64,000 nucleotides of DNA, taken from the NCBI GenBank assembly GCA_030656015.1, contig JAUSNX010000004.1:554380-618379 (forward strand), read 5' to 3'. The notes under the pieces were generated by a model that was given only the letters and a program-made list of their open reading frames with translations, ran no database searches and had not been told where the DNA came from. Shown piece by piece: positions 26,258 through 36,664 of this stretch (its first letter is position 1; each line of letters starts with the position of its first letter). Source of the stretch: Methanobacteriaceae archaeon (GTDB lineage Archaea; Methanobacteriota; Methanobacteria; Methanobacteriales; Methanobacteriaceae). The position numbers and the translations under genes were made by a program.

Positions 26258-27301
26258 TCAACCATTAACCTTTATTCTAATTATCTTATCATCACCCACC
26301 TTGGGAACACCCCGGCCATCATAATTACTGGTACTGATATACAAATAACCATCATGCGCCACCACATCCCTTATACGGCCCAAATTATTAAATAATTCTG
26401 CTTCACTAAGCATTTTCTGTCCACTATCATCCAGAAAAATCTGTCTTAGTTGATTACCTCTAAGGCCGGCCACATACAAATTTCCCTGGAAAAAGGTAAT
26501 TCCAGACGGGGCTAAAGTAAAGTTTGTGTAGAAGATAAGTGGATTTTTATATTTGCCCGTTAAATTATCTCCTTCTTCTAATGGCCAACCATAATTTCCC
26601 CCTTTTACAATGATATTAATCTCATCATTCATGGTCTGCCCATGTTCGGATGAATACATGGTTCCATTGTCACTCCAGGTTATTCCCTGAGGATTCCTAT
26701 GGCCATAGGACCATACATAATTTTTAAATGGATTATCAGTTGGCACAGAACCGTTTTTATTTAAACGAAGTATTTTACCAGCCAGAGAATTTACATCCTG
26801 GGCCAGATCTCTTTGAGAGGCATCGCCAGTAGTTGCATATAATTTACCGTCTGGCCCGAATTTAAGTCGGCCTGCATCGTGAGTTGATGCACTGGGGATG
26901 TTATCTAACAAAACCGTTTCATTTTCCAGTTTTTGATTTAAATTGAATCGAGAAATACTATTAGAGTCATTATCGGTATAATAAACATAGACATATTTGT
27001 TTTTAGAAAATTCTGGATCTACTGCCAACCCTAAGAGTCCTGATTCTCCTTCAGCCTTAACCGAGATATTACCCACTACAATAAGTGATTTACCATCCCA
27101 AGTACTGATTTTTCCATTCCGTTCGGTGAATATCATTGTTCCATTAGGCAGAAAATCAATGGCCCAAGGAGTATTAAGATTTTCCAAAACTACTTCTGAT
27201 TGAAATCCTTTTTGATTGGCTGTTTGAGGCCATGTGACAAACATGATTAAAATAAAAGCTATTAAAATAATTATAATCCCAATGATTAATTTTTTATTCA
27301 A
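26258..27301 (-). CDS. PQQ-dependent sugar-dehydrogenase-like beta-propeller protein
   Basis: 347 aa. N-terminal membrane anchor (residues 4-24), then a six-bladed propeller of the soluble aldose dehydrogenase (GSDH/YliI) type: LNTPWAIDFLPNGTMIFTER, GLLGLAVDPEF, DAGRLKFGPDGKLYATTGDA, SYGHRNPQGI, SEHGQ and GGNYGWP. Family enzymes oxidise sugars outside the cell with PQQ. A strict methanogen is not expected to make PQQ, so the role or cofactor is open. The start is TTG at 27301, placed by GGGGTTTTAAA. N-glycosylation sites are frequent, in line with export. Confidence 0.85.
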   Translation of the reverse strand: MNKKLIIGIIIILIAFILIMFVTWPQTANQKGFQSEVVLENLNTPWAIDFLPNGTMIFTERNGKISTWDGKSLIVVGNISVKAEGESGLLGLAVDPEFSKNKYVYVYYTDNDSNSISRFNLNQKLENETVLLDNIPSASTHDAGRLKFGPDGKLYATTGDASQRDLAQDVNSLAGKILRLNKNGSVPTDNPFKNYVWSYGHRNPQGITWSDNGTMYSSEHGQTMNDEINIIVKGGNYGWPLEEGDNLTGKYKNPLIFYTNFTLAPSGITFFQGNLYVAGLRGNQLRQIFLDDSGQKMLSEAELFNNLGRIRDVVAHDGYLYISTSNYDGRGVPKVGDDKIIRIKVNG

Positions 27302-27516
27302 TTTAAAACCCCTTTTTTCCCCGAATTTATATTTTTAGATAATATACTAAAATTAAAATAAGCAATTGAATTTATTTTAAATAAAAAGGCCAAATCTTAG
27401 TAATATTATTTAGTTTAGTTATTTCATATAATTTTCTATATTGAATAAAATAATAAATCGTGAATTGATTAAGGAGAATTTAATAGCAATTAATTTAACT
27501 CATATCTGGTGATTAA

Positions 27517-28152
27517 ATGTTAAAAATAATTGACCATCTATTAGTTCAGGAAAAATTAACCAAAATAAGAAAAAAAGGAATTAATTCGGCCCATTTCAGG
27601 AAAGGGATTATTGAAATTGGTAGATTAATGGCCTATGAATTTGCTAATACATTAGAAAAAGAAAATATCAGCGTGGAAACACCATTAGGCCAGGCTAAGG
27701 GAATAGAAATAAAATCAAGAAAAGATATCGTTATTATCACCATATTAAGAGCTTCTTTACCCCTAACCAATGGCATATTGCGGGTTTTTCCAGAAGCACA
27801 GTATGGAGTGATTGGGGCCTGGAGACGTGACGAACCTCCCTTTGAAGTATGCATGGATTACCTCAAAATACCAGATTTAAATGATAAAATCGTGATTGTA
27901 GCAGATCCCATGCTGGCCACTGGAAATACTATGGAATTAATACTTAAAAAACTGGAAAGGTTTGGAAATCCCCAAAGACTGGCTCTATTTACTGTAATAA
28001 GCTCTGAACCAGGATTAGAAAAAATAATGGAAAATAATCCAGAACTGGAAATTTATACCTGTTCTGTGGAAAAAGAATTGAATGATGATGGATATATTGT
28101 GCCTGGCCTGGGAGATGCTGGAGATATTGCCTTTGGCAAGCCATCCAAATAG
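27517..28152 (+). CDS. upp: Uracil phosphoribosyltransferase
   Basis: Salvages uracil to UMP with PRPP; 211 aa, full length for the family. PRPP-binding loop VIVADPMLATGNTMELI, uracil-side DDGYIVPGLGDAGDIAFG at the C-terminus, and LRASLPLTNGILRVFP upstream. The ATG follows GGTGATTAA. It converges with the fumarase beta gene, leaving 27 nt between the stops. Confidence 0.95.
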   Translation: MLKIIDHLLVQEKLTKIRKKGINSAHFRKGIIEIGRLMAYEFANTLEKENISVETPLGQAKGIEIKSRKDIVIITILRASLPLTNGILRVFPEAQYGVIGAWRRDEPPFEVCMDYLKIPDLNDKIVIVADPMLATGNTMELILKKLERFGNPQRLALFTVISSEPGLEKIMENNPELEIYTCSVEKELNDDGYIVPGLGDAGDIAFGKPSK

Positions 28153-28179
28153 TTTTGGATATTATCCATAAGCATATTA

Positions 28180-28674
28180 TCAATAAATAGACTGTCCATG
28201 GGCCACAGCTACAATTCCTGGAATTTCTTCAACTTCCAATTCAAATATGGCCTCCATTCCTTCTTCTTCAAAGGCCGCAACTTTTTTTGATTTTACTTTG
28301 CTGGTTAAAAGTGCTGCTACCGGTGGTGTTACCACAAATATAGCTCCGGCATCACCTAAAGATTTTGCAGTATCCTCACTTAGATTTCCTTTACCTATAT
28401 GGATTAAAAGGCCTGCTTTGGCCATATAGGGCATGTTTCCCTCGATTTCTTCTTTGTTACTGGTGGTGGGTGCGATTCCCGCATCACTAACTGCACTATG
28501 CATCAGGGCCGCTCCTTGAATATCAATTGAGTTTTCACCATTTTCAATTGATTTAACCAGTCTTGGTAAAGCAGCATCTCTTCCAGTAAGCATTTTTCCA
28601 CTTAAAAGAATCTGATCACCAACTTCCAAATCGTCAATTATTTCTTTAGTGGTGGGAATAGTAATTTTTTTCAT
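28180..28674 (-). CDS. Fumarate hydratase class I, beta subunit (FumB type)
   Basis: C-terminal-type subunit of the two-component, oxygen-sensitive [4Fe-4S] fumarase or L-tartrate dehydratase family; 164 aa. Seen: LEVGDQILLSGKMLTGRDAALPRLV, HSAVSDAGIAPTTSN, LLIHIGKGNLSEDTAKSL and IFVVTPPVAALL. The alpha subunit that carries the Fe-S cysteines is not in this window, as expected where the two genes are unlinked. GAGGTTTTAAA sets the start. Tartrate dehydratase is the alternative, but fumarase is the usual methanogen role. Confidence 0.85.
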   Translation of the reverse strand: MKKITIPTTKEIIDDLEVGDQILLSGKMLTGRDAALPRLVKSIENGENSIDIQGAALMHSAVSDAGIAPTTSNKEEIEGNMPYMAKAGLLIHIGKGNLSEDTAKSLGDAGAIFVVTPPVAALLTSKVKSKKVAAFEEEGMEAIFELEVEEIPGIVAVAHGQSIY

Positions 28675-28844
28675 TTTAAAACCTCATGAGCTATAAAATT
28701 ATTTTACCTAAAATAGTTATAGAAAAATAAAAAATATTATTCCATAGTCCAATTTCACCATATCAATATACCTTGATTATAATTAATTTTAGGAATAATA
28801 AAAAGTAGGAAAATATAATCCATATTAATTTAATTATAGCTATT

Positions 28845-30008
28845 TTAAATATTTTCAAGGGTATCCATGAATTCAATTATATGTTCCCGTTTTATATGGG
28901 GCATTAGTACTACCCTTATGGCCGGAGGGCATGATGAAATAGAGACTGCCCATCCTTGAGCTTCAAGTTTTTCAGCCAACTCCTGAGCCAGCATTTGCTT
29001 AGAATTAAATGCAACTATATTCAATTCCTGTGAACTGACTAGTTCAAATCCTGCTTTGACCAGATTACTGGCTAAAAAGTCTGTTATTTCCATGGCCCTG
29101 GCCGCGAGTTTTGCATAACCTTCCCTACCCATATACTTCATTACAGCCCAAGTAGCAGCCGAAGAAGCACCAGTTCTGGTACCGGCAATAGTGGACTGCT
29201 GTTTTTCAGTGAGGTATGGAGTATCAATGTTCATGACATCCAGATACTCTTTTTCCCGAAACAAGATACATCCTGATGGAATAGGGGCCAAACCCATCTT
29301 ATGAGGATCAATGGTAATTGAAGAAACTCCTTCCAGAGAAAAATCAAAATCAGGAAGTTTATATCCAATTTCTTTTAAAAAAGGTATTAAAAACCCTCCG
29401 AAGGCCGCATCAACATGTAGATAAATATTAGAATCCAAACAAATTTTGGAAAGTTCAGATATAGGGTCAATTTTACCTAGTTCCGTGGTTCCAGCCACAC
29501 CAACTACTGCAATAGTATTTTTGGAGAGATTTTCCTGAAAACAATTCAAATCCATGCGATATTCGTCAGTCAATTCAACTTCTTTTAATTTTAAACCCAA
29601 GATATCGGCAGCCTTTTTAAAAGAAAAATGAGCAGATTTAGGAACCACAATCTCGAGAGTTCCATTTAATTCTTCACCCATAGTATTTTGGACCATATTC
29701 CTGGCTGCTCGCATGGCCATGAGATTAGCTTCCGTGCCACCAGTAATTACATGCCCATAAACATCTTTTTTGCCTAAAAGTTCACCTAGCATAGAAATTA
29801 CTTCATTTTCCAGTGCTTTAGTACCTTTAAAAAGGCCAGGATCTCCCAAATTAGATTCTAAAAAATCACAATATACTTCCTTAGCAATAGGATGCGCACA
29901 GGTGCACATGGAACCTAATATTTTGCCGGAAGAATACTTTAGATCCTTTTTCTTGAACTCCTGAAGCGTTTCAAAGACCTGGCACTTGCTGAGTCCTGTT
30001 TTATCCAT
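28845..30008 (-). CDS. mfnA: L-tyrosine decarboxylase / L-aspartate decarboxylase MfnA
   Basis: PLP enzyme that makes tyramine for methanofuran; in other archaea it decarboxylates aspartate to beta-alanine for CoA. 387 aa. GGTEAN at 90-95, HVDAAFGG at 198-205 with the PLP-binding Asp, and the Schiff-base Lys237 in [11 protein letters not shown]-terminal [13 protein letters not shown] is also family-typical. AGGTGTCATT precedes the ATG. It is followed on the same strand, about 80 nt earlier in coordinate order, by no partner gene. Confidence 0.93.
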   Translation of the reverse strand: MDKTGLSKCQVFETLQEFKKKDLKYSSGKILGSMCTCAHPIAKEVYCDFLESNLGDPGLFKGTKALENEVISMLGELLGKKDVYGHVITGGTEANLMAMRAARNMVQNTMGEELNGTLEIVVPKSAHFSFKKAADILGLKLKEVELTDEYRMDLNCFQENLSKNTIAVVGVAGTTELGKIDPISELSKICLDSNIYLHVDAAFGGFLIPFLKEIGYKLPDFDFSLEGVSSITIDPHKMGLAPIPSGCILFREKEYLDVMNIDTPYLTEKQQSTIAGTRTGASSAATWAVMKYMGREGYAKLAARAMEITDFLASNLVKAGFELVSSQELNIVAFNSKQMLAQELAEKLEAQGWAVSISSCPPAIRVVLMPHIKREHIIEFMDTLENI

Positions 30009-30086
30009 TTTAATGACACCTAGAATAAATTAATTAGAAAAATATTAAAAAAATTAAAAATTAGTTAAAGATAAACAATGAAAAGT

Positions 30087-32369
30087 TTATTCCGTAACCA
30101 TCTTCCTAGCAGCCCTTAAAAGTAATTTTTGCTCTCCACGGGCCACAGTCCTTCTGACGTCAGCTACAGCATCCGTATTTGCAGATACACTGTCAATTCC
30201 AAGCTCTACCAGTTTTTCTACAATTTTAGGCATACTTCCAGCCTGGCCACAAATACTGGTTTTGACTCCAGCGGCATTACATTTCTTAATAACTCTTTCA
30301 ATGAGTTTTAAAACTGCAGGGTGTCCTTCAGTGTATAAGCCTGCTACGTGCTCATTGTTTCTGTCAATGGCCAGAGTGTATTGGGTTAAATCATTAGTTC
30401 CAAAGCTTACAAAGTCAAGTCCCACATCAATGAAGTCTTCAATTATAAGAGCTGCTGCAGGAGTTTCTACCATGATTCCAAACTCTATATCCTTATGAGG
30501 TTTCAATCCAACTTCCTCGGCAATTTGCTTGGCCTTTTTAAGCTCGTCAGGGTGCTGTACTAAAGGTACCATAATACCAATATTGGTGTAGCCCTGTTCG
30601 TGAAGTTTTTTAATGGCATTGAATTCAGCTTTTAAGATTTCTGGTTCGTCCAGTTCCCTTCTGATTCCTCTCCAGCCCAGCATAGGGTTGTGTTCATAAG
30701 GTTCGTCTTGGCCACCATCTAATGTTTTAAATTCATCTGTTGGGGCATCCAGAGTTCGGTACCATACTGGTCGAGGATAAAATGCATCAGCTACTTTTAG
30801 AATATTTTCTACCAGTATTTTTACCAAATCATCTTCTCTTCCATCTGTAATGAACTTTTTAGGGTGGACTCCAGAGGTTAACATCATGTGTTCTGTTCGC
30901 AGTAAGCCCACACCGTCTGCTCCTGTAGCTGCTGCCTTTTGAGCCGCTTCAACCATACTTACATTGACTTTTACCTCAGTGACAGTTAATACTGGTGCTT
31001 CAGCAAATGTTTGTGTATCTTCCACTTTTTTCTCAGAAACTTTGAGTATTCCTTCGTAAATAATTCCCTTTTTACCATCCAGAGTAACTAATTGATTTTC
31101 ATCAAGGGTTTTAGAAGCATCCGATGTCCCTACCACACAAGGTATTCCCAATTCCCTGGAAACAATAGCAGCGTGACAGGTTACTCCACCCTCATCGGTG
31201 ATAATCCCACTGGCACGTTTCATGGCCGGAACCATGTCCGGAGTGGTCATAACAGTAACCAGAACGTCACCTTCATGAATTTTGTCCAGCTCATCAATAT
31301 CATTAACTATTTTTACCGCACCAGAAGCCATACCCGGACTGGCGCCTAATCCCTTAGTTATTACTATTCTCTCTCTTTCTTCTGCATCTTGAGATTCGCT
31401 ATGGTTTCCACCTAAAGTAGTAACTGGTCTGGACTGGAGCATGAATAGTTCACCATCTTTAAAAGCCCATTCAGTATCTTGTGGGAATTCATAGTGGTCG
31501 TGTATCCTTTTACCCATTTCAGTTAGAGTTTCCAGTTCATCTTCATTTAAAACCCGCTTGTTTTTCAAATCAGTGGGAACTTCTGTTTTAATGGTCTTTC
31601 CAGCCTTAGGGTCTTTTTTGAACATTACATTTTTCTCACTGATGGTAACTTCCAGAATTTCACCGGTAGCTTTGTCCACCCAGTAAGTGTCAGGAGTAAC
31701 AGTTCCAGAAACTACAGCTTCACCTAATCCCCAAGAACCTTCAATAAGAATCTTTTCTTCACCAGTAGAAGGATGTACCGTGAACATTACACCTGCTTTT
31801 TCAGCTTCCACCATTTCTTGAACTACTACTGCAATATATACCTTGGAGTGATCAAAATTATTTTCTTCTCTGTAGAAAATTGCTCTTGCTTCAAAAAGAG
31901 ATGCCCAACATTTTTGCACATATTCTAAGACATCTTGTGGGCCTTTAATATTAAGAAAAGTATCTTGCTGTCCTGCGAAAGAGGCTTCAGGTAAATCTTC
32001 TGCTGTGGCAGATGAACGAATGGCCACAAAAACATTTTCAGTACCAATACGTTGGCAAAGTGCATTGTAAGCTTCTATAATCAACGTTTTAATGTCTTCA
32101 GGAACTTCGGTTTCAATAATGATTTTTTTAATATTTTTAGCGGCTTCCTGGAGTTTTTTATTGTTATTAACATCCAGAGAGTCTAAAAAGCCCATTACTT
32201 CACCATAAATCCCTGTTTCTCTCATAAATTTATCATAGGTTTCGGATGTTACCACAAATCCCGGAGGAACTGGGATTCCAGCTTGAGTTAATTCTCCTAA
32301 ATTAGCTCCCTTTCCACCAGCAATATCCACATCTTCCTTGTTTAAATCCTCAAAAAATGCCACATACAT
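30087..32369 (-). CDS. ppsA: Phosphoenolpyruvate synthase
   Basis: Pyruvate + ATP to PEP + AMP + phosphate; first step of gluconeogenesis from CO2-derived pyruvate. 760 aa, three domains: PEP/pyruvate-binding ATP-grasp (about 1-330; GGKGANLGELTQAGIPVPPGF, SATAEDLPEASFAGQQD), the phosphohistidine swivelling domain (GGVTCHAAIVSRELGIPCVVG) and the C-terminal TIM barrel (GLLRTEHM, GFGTNDLTQYTLAIDRN-like SFGTNDLTQ, CGQAGS). Full length. The ATG follows AAGGGGATAAAAC. It probably has its own promoter. Confidence 0.95.
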   Translation of the reverse strand: MYVAFFEDLNKEDVDIAGGKGANLGELTQAGIPVPPGFVVTSETYDKFMRETGIYGEVMGFLDSLDVNNNKKLQEAAKNIKKIIIETEVPEDIKTLIIEAYNALCQRIGTENVFVAIRSSATAEDLPEASFAGQQDTFLNIKGPQDVLEYVQKCWASLFEARAIFYREENNFDHSKVYIAVVVQEMVEAEKAGVMFTVHPSTGEEKILIEGSWGLGEAVVSGTVTPDTYWVDKATGEILEVTISEKNVMFKKDPKAGKTIKTEVPTDLKNKRVLNEDELETLTEMGKRIHDHYEFPQDTEWAFKDGELFMLQSRPVTTLGGNHSESQDAEERERIVITKGLGASPGMASGAVKIVNDIDELDKIHEGDVLVTVMTTPDMVPAMKRASGIITDEGGVTCHAAIVSRELGIPCVVGTSDASKTLDENQLVTLDGKKGIIYEGILKVSEKKVEDTQTFAEAPVLTVTEVKVNVSMVEAAQKAAATGADGVGLLRTEHMMLTSGVHPKKFITDGREDDLVKILVENILKVADAFYPRPVWYRTLDAPTDEFKTLDGGQDEPYEHNPMLGWRGIRRELDEPEILKAEFNAIKKLHEQGYTNIGIMVPLVQHPDELKKAKQIAEEVGLKPHKDIEFGIMVETPAAALIIEDFIDVGLDFVSFGTNDLTQYTLAIDRNNEHVAGLYTEGHPAVLKLIERVIKKCNAAGVKTSICGQAGSMPKIVEKLVELGIDSVSANTDAVADVRRTVARGEQKLLLRAARKMVTE

Positions 32370-32584
32370 GTTTTATCCCCTTAAAACCTCATTATTGTTC
32401 AAAAATAATTGTGATTAATCAAATCCATTAATTAATTACAGATATTAACTAATTTTATTTATCCATAGATATTTAGATAAATTACGAATCAGATCGCGCA
32501 AATGTAGTCTAAAACTTAAATTAAATATATTTTAAAAGATTAAAAGGTTAAATTGGTTAAATAAACCAATTTAAATATAATTAT

Positions 32585-33067
32585 CTATTTGACTAGTTCT
32601 TCTCCCTTGTCAACAACTACTCTACAGGAAACTGGGAATTTCATAGCTGCTCTTCTAAGGGCCTCTTTGGCATCTAAAAAGTTTTTCTTGTTGGTTTGAA
32701 TAGTGAGTATCTTCTGATTTTTCTTCACTATGGCTACAGAACTTACTGCTTTACCAAAAGCTTTTCTCATACCATCTTGTACCCGGTCAGCACCGGCCCC
32801 AGTGGCCATAGGGTTTTCCCTGACAATGTGGTGCGGATAAACTCGTATTTTCAGGTGGTAACCCATTCTACCAGCTTTTCTCTGCATAAATCTGTTGGAA
32901 GCAATCCTGGATGCTTCTAAAGCGTTGTGTTGAATTTGGGTAGGGGCCTTCACTGCTAAACTCACAGATATAGGAAATTCCGCTGATAAGTTACCCATAT
33001 CATATTGAACTATCCTTGACCCTGGGATTTTTCTAATGTAATCTCTTCTTGTGTATGCTCGAACCAT
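32585..33067 (-). CDS. rpl10e: 50S ribosomal protein L10e (uL16)
   Basis: 160 aa, the archaeal/eukaryal equivalent of bacterial L16 near the peptidyl-transferase and A-site t[27 protein letters not shown] at the N-terminus, [24 protein letters not shown] in the middle and [15 protein letters not shown] at the C-terminus. The frame opens at 33097, but GGAGGAT before the ATG at 33067 fixes the start. Confidence 0.95.
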   Translation of the reverse strand: MVRAYTRRDYIRKIPGSRIVQYDMGNLSAEFPISVSLAVKAPTQIQHNALEASRIASNRFMQRKAGRMGYHLKIRVYPHHIVRENPMATGAGADRVQDGMRKAFGKAVSSVAIVKKNQKILTIQTNKKNFLDAKEALRRAAMKFPVSCRVVVDKGEELVK

Positions 33068-33592
33068 AAATAAATCCTCCATAAAAATTTCTATCAATTA
33101 AACATTGAAAATTGAGAATGATAACTGAAATGATAACTTAGATTAAGTTAAGTTCAATTTCTTGATAACCATTAATAAACGTTACCGTCAAAAATGTAAT
33201 TGATATAAATTATAATTAAATATGAAATATTTTCAAATAACTTTTTATCAGTATTATTCTAAATAAAATTAATTTTCTTAATAAATTAATTATTAATTAA
33301 AATCATTATTAAAATTCATCTCAATTCATTCATATTATTATCTTTAATATATCTTCAATTTTAAATATATCTTTAATATTATTTTTTAACATAAATAGTC
33401 CATATTATTATAAAGATTATTTTTAATATATACTAAATAATTATCTACTAATTAATTTAATATTTAATAAAGTATTTATTATTTGAAATTTTTATGTGGA
33501 AAATTTTATTGAAAGCAAAATAGAATTAAAAATAAATTAAATTAATTAAAAATAATTAAAATCCTATTTAAATATTATGATAAGGTGTTAAA
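33068..33592. other. Divergent AT-rich intergenic region
   Basis: 525 nt between L10e (minus) and cooC (plus). I see no gene. It is almost entirely A and T in its right half, with repeated ATATCTTTAATAT-like words near 33340-33385. The promoters for both genes must lie here, but TATA-like words are too frequent to choose one. Confidence 0.4.
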
Positions 33593-34381
33593 ATGAAAAT
33601 CGCTGTAACCGGAAAAGGAGGAGTAGGTAAAACAACTCTTTCCAGTACATTGTCATGTATTTTCTCCAAAAAGTACAAAGTATTCGCTATAGATGCTGAT
33701 CCAGACATGAATTTAGCATCTAGTCTTGGAATACATGATAAAATTACCCCCATATCTGAAATGAGGGATTTAATAAAGGATAGGACTGGAGCAGAACCAG
33801 GATCTTCCTTTGGAGAAGTATTCAAAATGAACCCTAAAATCAGCGATCTTCCCGAGACATTATCCATTGATTATGGTCCTGATGGAAATCTAAAAATTCT
33901 AGTCATGGGAACTGTAGATAAAGGTGGAGATGGATGCGTATGTCCAGCCTCTGTCCTTTTGAAAGCTCTTTTAAGACATATGATACTAAAAAAAGACGAA
34001 ATAGTTATTCTAGATATGGAAGCTGGAATAGAACATTTAGGACGTAAAACTGCAGAATCTGTGGATATGATGATTGTAGTAGTTGAACCCGGTTTAAAAT
34101 CTCTGGAAACTGCCCAGAGAATAAAAAAACTGGCCGGAGACATTGGAGTACAGAATATAGTGGCTGTAATTAACAAAGTTTCTAGCGTGGAAGAAGAGGA
34201 ATTCGTTGAGAAAAAACTAAAACAACTGGATGTTGACATGTTAGGAAGCATTCCCCGCGATTCATTTGTGATCAACGCCGACATGGAAGGCAAGCCTCTT
34301 AATCAATACCCTGATTCAGATGCCTTAAAATCGATTGAAGATATTGGAAAAAAAATATTAAATATCTCGGGTATGGATTAA
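33593..34381 (+). CDS. cooC: CooC-type nickel-insertion ATPase
   Basis: Deviant-Walker ATPase of the MinD/NifH group that matures the nickel site of CO dehydrogenase/acetyl-CoA synthase. 262 aa. P-loop GKGGVGKTT at 7-15, AIDADPDMNLASSLG at 32-46, and the nickel-binding CxC pair at residues 115-117 (GGDGCVCPAS). No CODH subunit is nearby. GGTGTTAAA precedes the ATG. Pcc1 and SerS follow but with long gaps, so a shared operon is doubtful. Confidence 0.9.
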   Translation: MKIAVTGKGGVGKTTLSSTLSCIFSKKYKVFAIDADPDMNLASSLGIHDKITPISEMRDLIKDRTGAEPGSSFGEVFKMNPKISDLPETLSIDYGPDGNLKILVMGTVDKGGDGCVCPASVLLKALLRHMILKKDEIVILDMEAGIEHLGRKTAESVDMMIVVVEPGLKSLETAQRIKKLAGDIGVQNIVAVINKVSSVEEEEFVEKKLKQLDVDMLGSIPRDSFVINADMEGKPLNQYPDSDALKSIEDIGKKILNISGMD

Positions 34382-34488
34382 TGGAATCGATTAAATAATT
34401 ATTATTCATAAATTATTAAATCAATTAATTATAATCAATCAATATTTCTGAAATCATAAATGGAATAACATAAATTAAAGATGATATC

Positions 34489-34722
34489 ATGTTTATTAAG
34501 GCCCAAATATTAATGAAATATGAAAATAAAGAGCAGGCAGAAATTTCCTTAAAATCTCTGGATCCAGAAAACAAAAATTACTTGGAATCCGAAATTGAAG
34601 GCTCTGAAGTGAAATTTGAGATAAAAGGAAATTCACTCAGTACATTCTTAGCTACAGCAGACGACCTCATATTCTGCGAAATGACGGTAGAGAAAATTTT
34701 AGAAGATATAAAAGGGTCGTGA
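34489..34722 (+). CDS. KEOPS complex subunit Pcc1
   Basis: 77 aa. Beta-beta-alpha arrangement of Pcc1 with VKFEIKGNSLSTFLATADDLIFCEMTVEKIL at the end. Pcc1 dimerises Kae1 in KEOPS, which makes t6A at tRNA position 37 with Sua5. Full length for archaeal members. GATGATATC precedes the ATG. It sits shortly before seryl-tRNA synthetase, both translation-related. Confidence 0.85.
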   Translation: MFIKAQILMKYENKEQAEISLKSLDPENKNYLESEIEGSEVKFEIKGNSLSTFLATADDLIFCEMTVEKILEDIKGS

Positions 34723-34891
34723 AGTAAATTTAGCGGCTATTAATGGCCAATCAAACCATTCATTTAATTAACTGAATTTAATTTAACTAAAATTTAACTA
34801 GTATAGTTGAATTTAATAATATCAATTGAAATATTGACAATTATCATATTTTAAGGAATAATAATCGAAATCATATTAAAAGGTGAAAATA

Positions 34892-36490
34892 ATGAAATTC
34901 ATACTCCAGGGCGAAATAACTTTCAGTAAATACATCGAAGAAGCTCAAGAAGATATAAAAAAGTTTATTGAAGACGCTAACAGTGAATTACTTCTAAAAG
35001 GAGTTCCTGAAGGTAAAGAAGAAGAAGGAGCTCAAATTACCGATTGGGAAATAGATGGCAGTATCTTAAAAGTCACTATAGAATCTGGCCATCGCGTAAG
35101 GGCCCACGATGCCATTTTGCGAATGAAAAAGCCATTAACCCAATTATTAGGCCAAAAATATCACATGGGAATACGTAAAATCTTTGTACCCAAATACAAA
35201 ACTATTATTCCTACTGGAAAGGACAAATACGATGTGAATTTTGATTTAGCCAAAAAATTACCACAAATCACTGATTTTAAAATAAACGACAATGAAGTGA
35301 TTGTAGAAGTACATGATATGGAAGAGGCAGATTTAAGGAAGCATATCGTCAACAGAGTTTTAAAATATGTTACTGCACCAGAAACTGGTGATGGGAAAAC
35401 AAATGACCAAAACACCACTAAAGAAGGCACCGATGAAGATAAACCTACAGATATACTTACCAGACAGGTCACTAAAGTCACCCCCGGTAAAATAATAGCT
35501 CGCAGTGAAAAAAGAACTCCTCTTTTTGAAGGGGACCCTACTGAAGAGTCCATAAAACAGGGTTGGGTAAAAAAATTCCCTGGAAGGGGTCAATGGACCT
35601 ATGCACCACCCATGGTAGCCTTGCAGCGAACTTTGGAAGAAATTTTGCTGGAAAACATTGTAATTCCTTTAGGCTTTGAGGAATATTTGTTCCCCAAACT
35701 GATTCCTATTCCAATAATGCACAAAATGAGATATCTAGAAGGGCTTCCCGAAGGAATGTATTATTGCAGTGCCCCCAAAAGAGACCCAGCGACTTTTGAA
35801 AAGTTTAAAAATGAATTAATAATAAACAAAGAAGTTCCTATTGACTTATTAAAAGAAGGGCTTAAAGATCCAGGTTATGTAATTGCTCCGGCCCAATGCG
35901 AACCATTTTACGAATTTTTAAGCCATGAAGTGGTTAATGAACAAGACCTACCTATTAAAGCCTATGATAAAAGTGGATGGACCTACCGGTGGGAAGCCGG
36001 TGGAGCAAAAGGCCTGGATAGAGTACATGAGTTCCAGCGAACTGAACTAGTATGGTTAGGAACTCCCGAGCAGACCAATGAAATAAGAGATAAAACCCTA
36101 GAATTATCCCATCAAATAGCAGATAAAATGGAACTGGAATGGTACACCGAAATCGGAGACGATCCATTTTATTTAGAAGGACGTAAAGTGGAAGAAAGAG
36201 GAATAGAATTCCCAGACGTACCTAAATACGAAATGAGATTAAGTTTACCTGGTCAAGATAAAGGAGTAGCTGTGGTTTCTGCCAATGTCCATGGAACACA
36301 CTTTATAGAAGGATTTTCTATTAAAGAAGCTCGAAATCAAAGAATATGGACTGGATGTACTGGTATTGGACTATCCCGATGGGTCTTCGGATTCTTGGCT
36401 CAGAAAGGATTTGACACCACACAATGGCCAGAACTGGTTAGGGAAAAAGTAGAAATGGTTAAGGTGCCTAAGATGGTTACCTGGCCTTAA
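34892..36490 (+). CDS. serS: Seryl-tRNA synthetase, type II (methanogen type)
   Basis: 532 aa. This is the rare archaeal SerRS found in methanogens, with a distinct N-terminal tRNA-binding domain (MKFILQGEITFSKYIEEAQEDIKKFIEDAN). The class II core carries motif 2/3 regions TYRWEAGGAKGLDRVHEFQRTE and GCTGIGLSRWVFGFLAQKG, and the zinc-site cysteines YCSAPKRDPA, AQCEPFYEF. The ORF opens at GTG 34883, but that GTG is within the ribosome binding site AAAGGTGAAAATA; the start is the ATG at 34892. Confidence 0.95.
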   Translation: MKFILQGEITFSKYIEEAQEDIKKFIEDANSELLLKGVPEGKEEEGAQITDWEIDGSILKVTIESGHRVRAHDAILRMKKPLTQLLGQKYHMGIRKIFVPKYKTIIPTGKDKYDVNFDLAKKLPQITDFKINDNEVIVEVHDMEEADLRKHIVNRVLKYVTAPETGDGKTNDQNTTKEGTDEDKPTDILTRQVTKVTPGKIIARSEKRTPLFEGDPTEESIKQGWVKKFPGRGQWTYAPPMVALQRTLEEILLENIVIPLGFEEYLFPKLIPIPIMHKMRYLEGLPEGMYYCSAPKRDPATFEKFKNELIINKEVPIDLLKEGLKDPGYVIAPAQCEPFYEFLSHEVVNEQDLPIKAYDKSGWTYRWEAGGAKGLDRVHEFQRTELVWLGTPEQTNEIRDKTLELSHQIADKMELEWYTEIGDDPFYLEGRKVEERGIEFPDVPKYEMRLSLPGQDKGVAVVSANVHGTHFIEGFSIKEARNQRIWTGCTGIGLSRWVFGFLAQKGFDTTQWPELVREKVEMVKVPKMVTWP

Positions 36491-36664
36491 ATTCCATATT
36501 TTCCTATTTACTCAATTAATATCTTAAATTTTCAGTATTTTAAAAGATATATTCAAATATTTTTGATAATAAAATATCTTAGAGTGTATTTAAACAAATT
36601 AGGTCCATGAAAAAACTCCATTAAATCCGGAGTAACAATTAGTTTAAATTCATCAGGTGAAAAA

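Noticed and set aside
33568..34293. Two minus-strand frames opposite cooC
   Set aside because: They mirror the highly conserved CooC frame and have no start signals or family motifs.
35161..35593. Minus-strand frames opposite serS
   Set aside because: They lack start signals and lie fully inside a strongly conserved synthetase.
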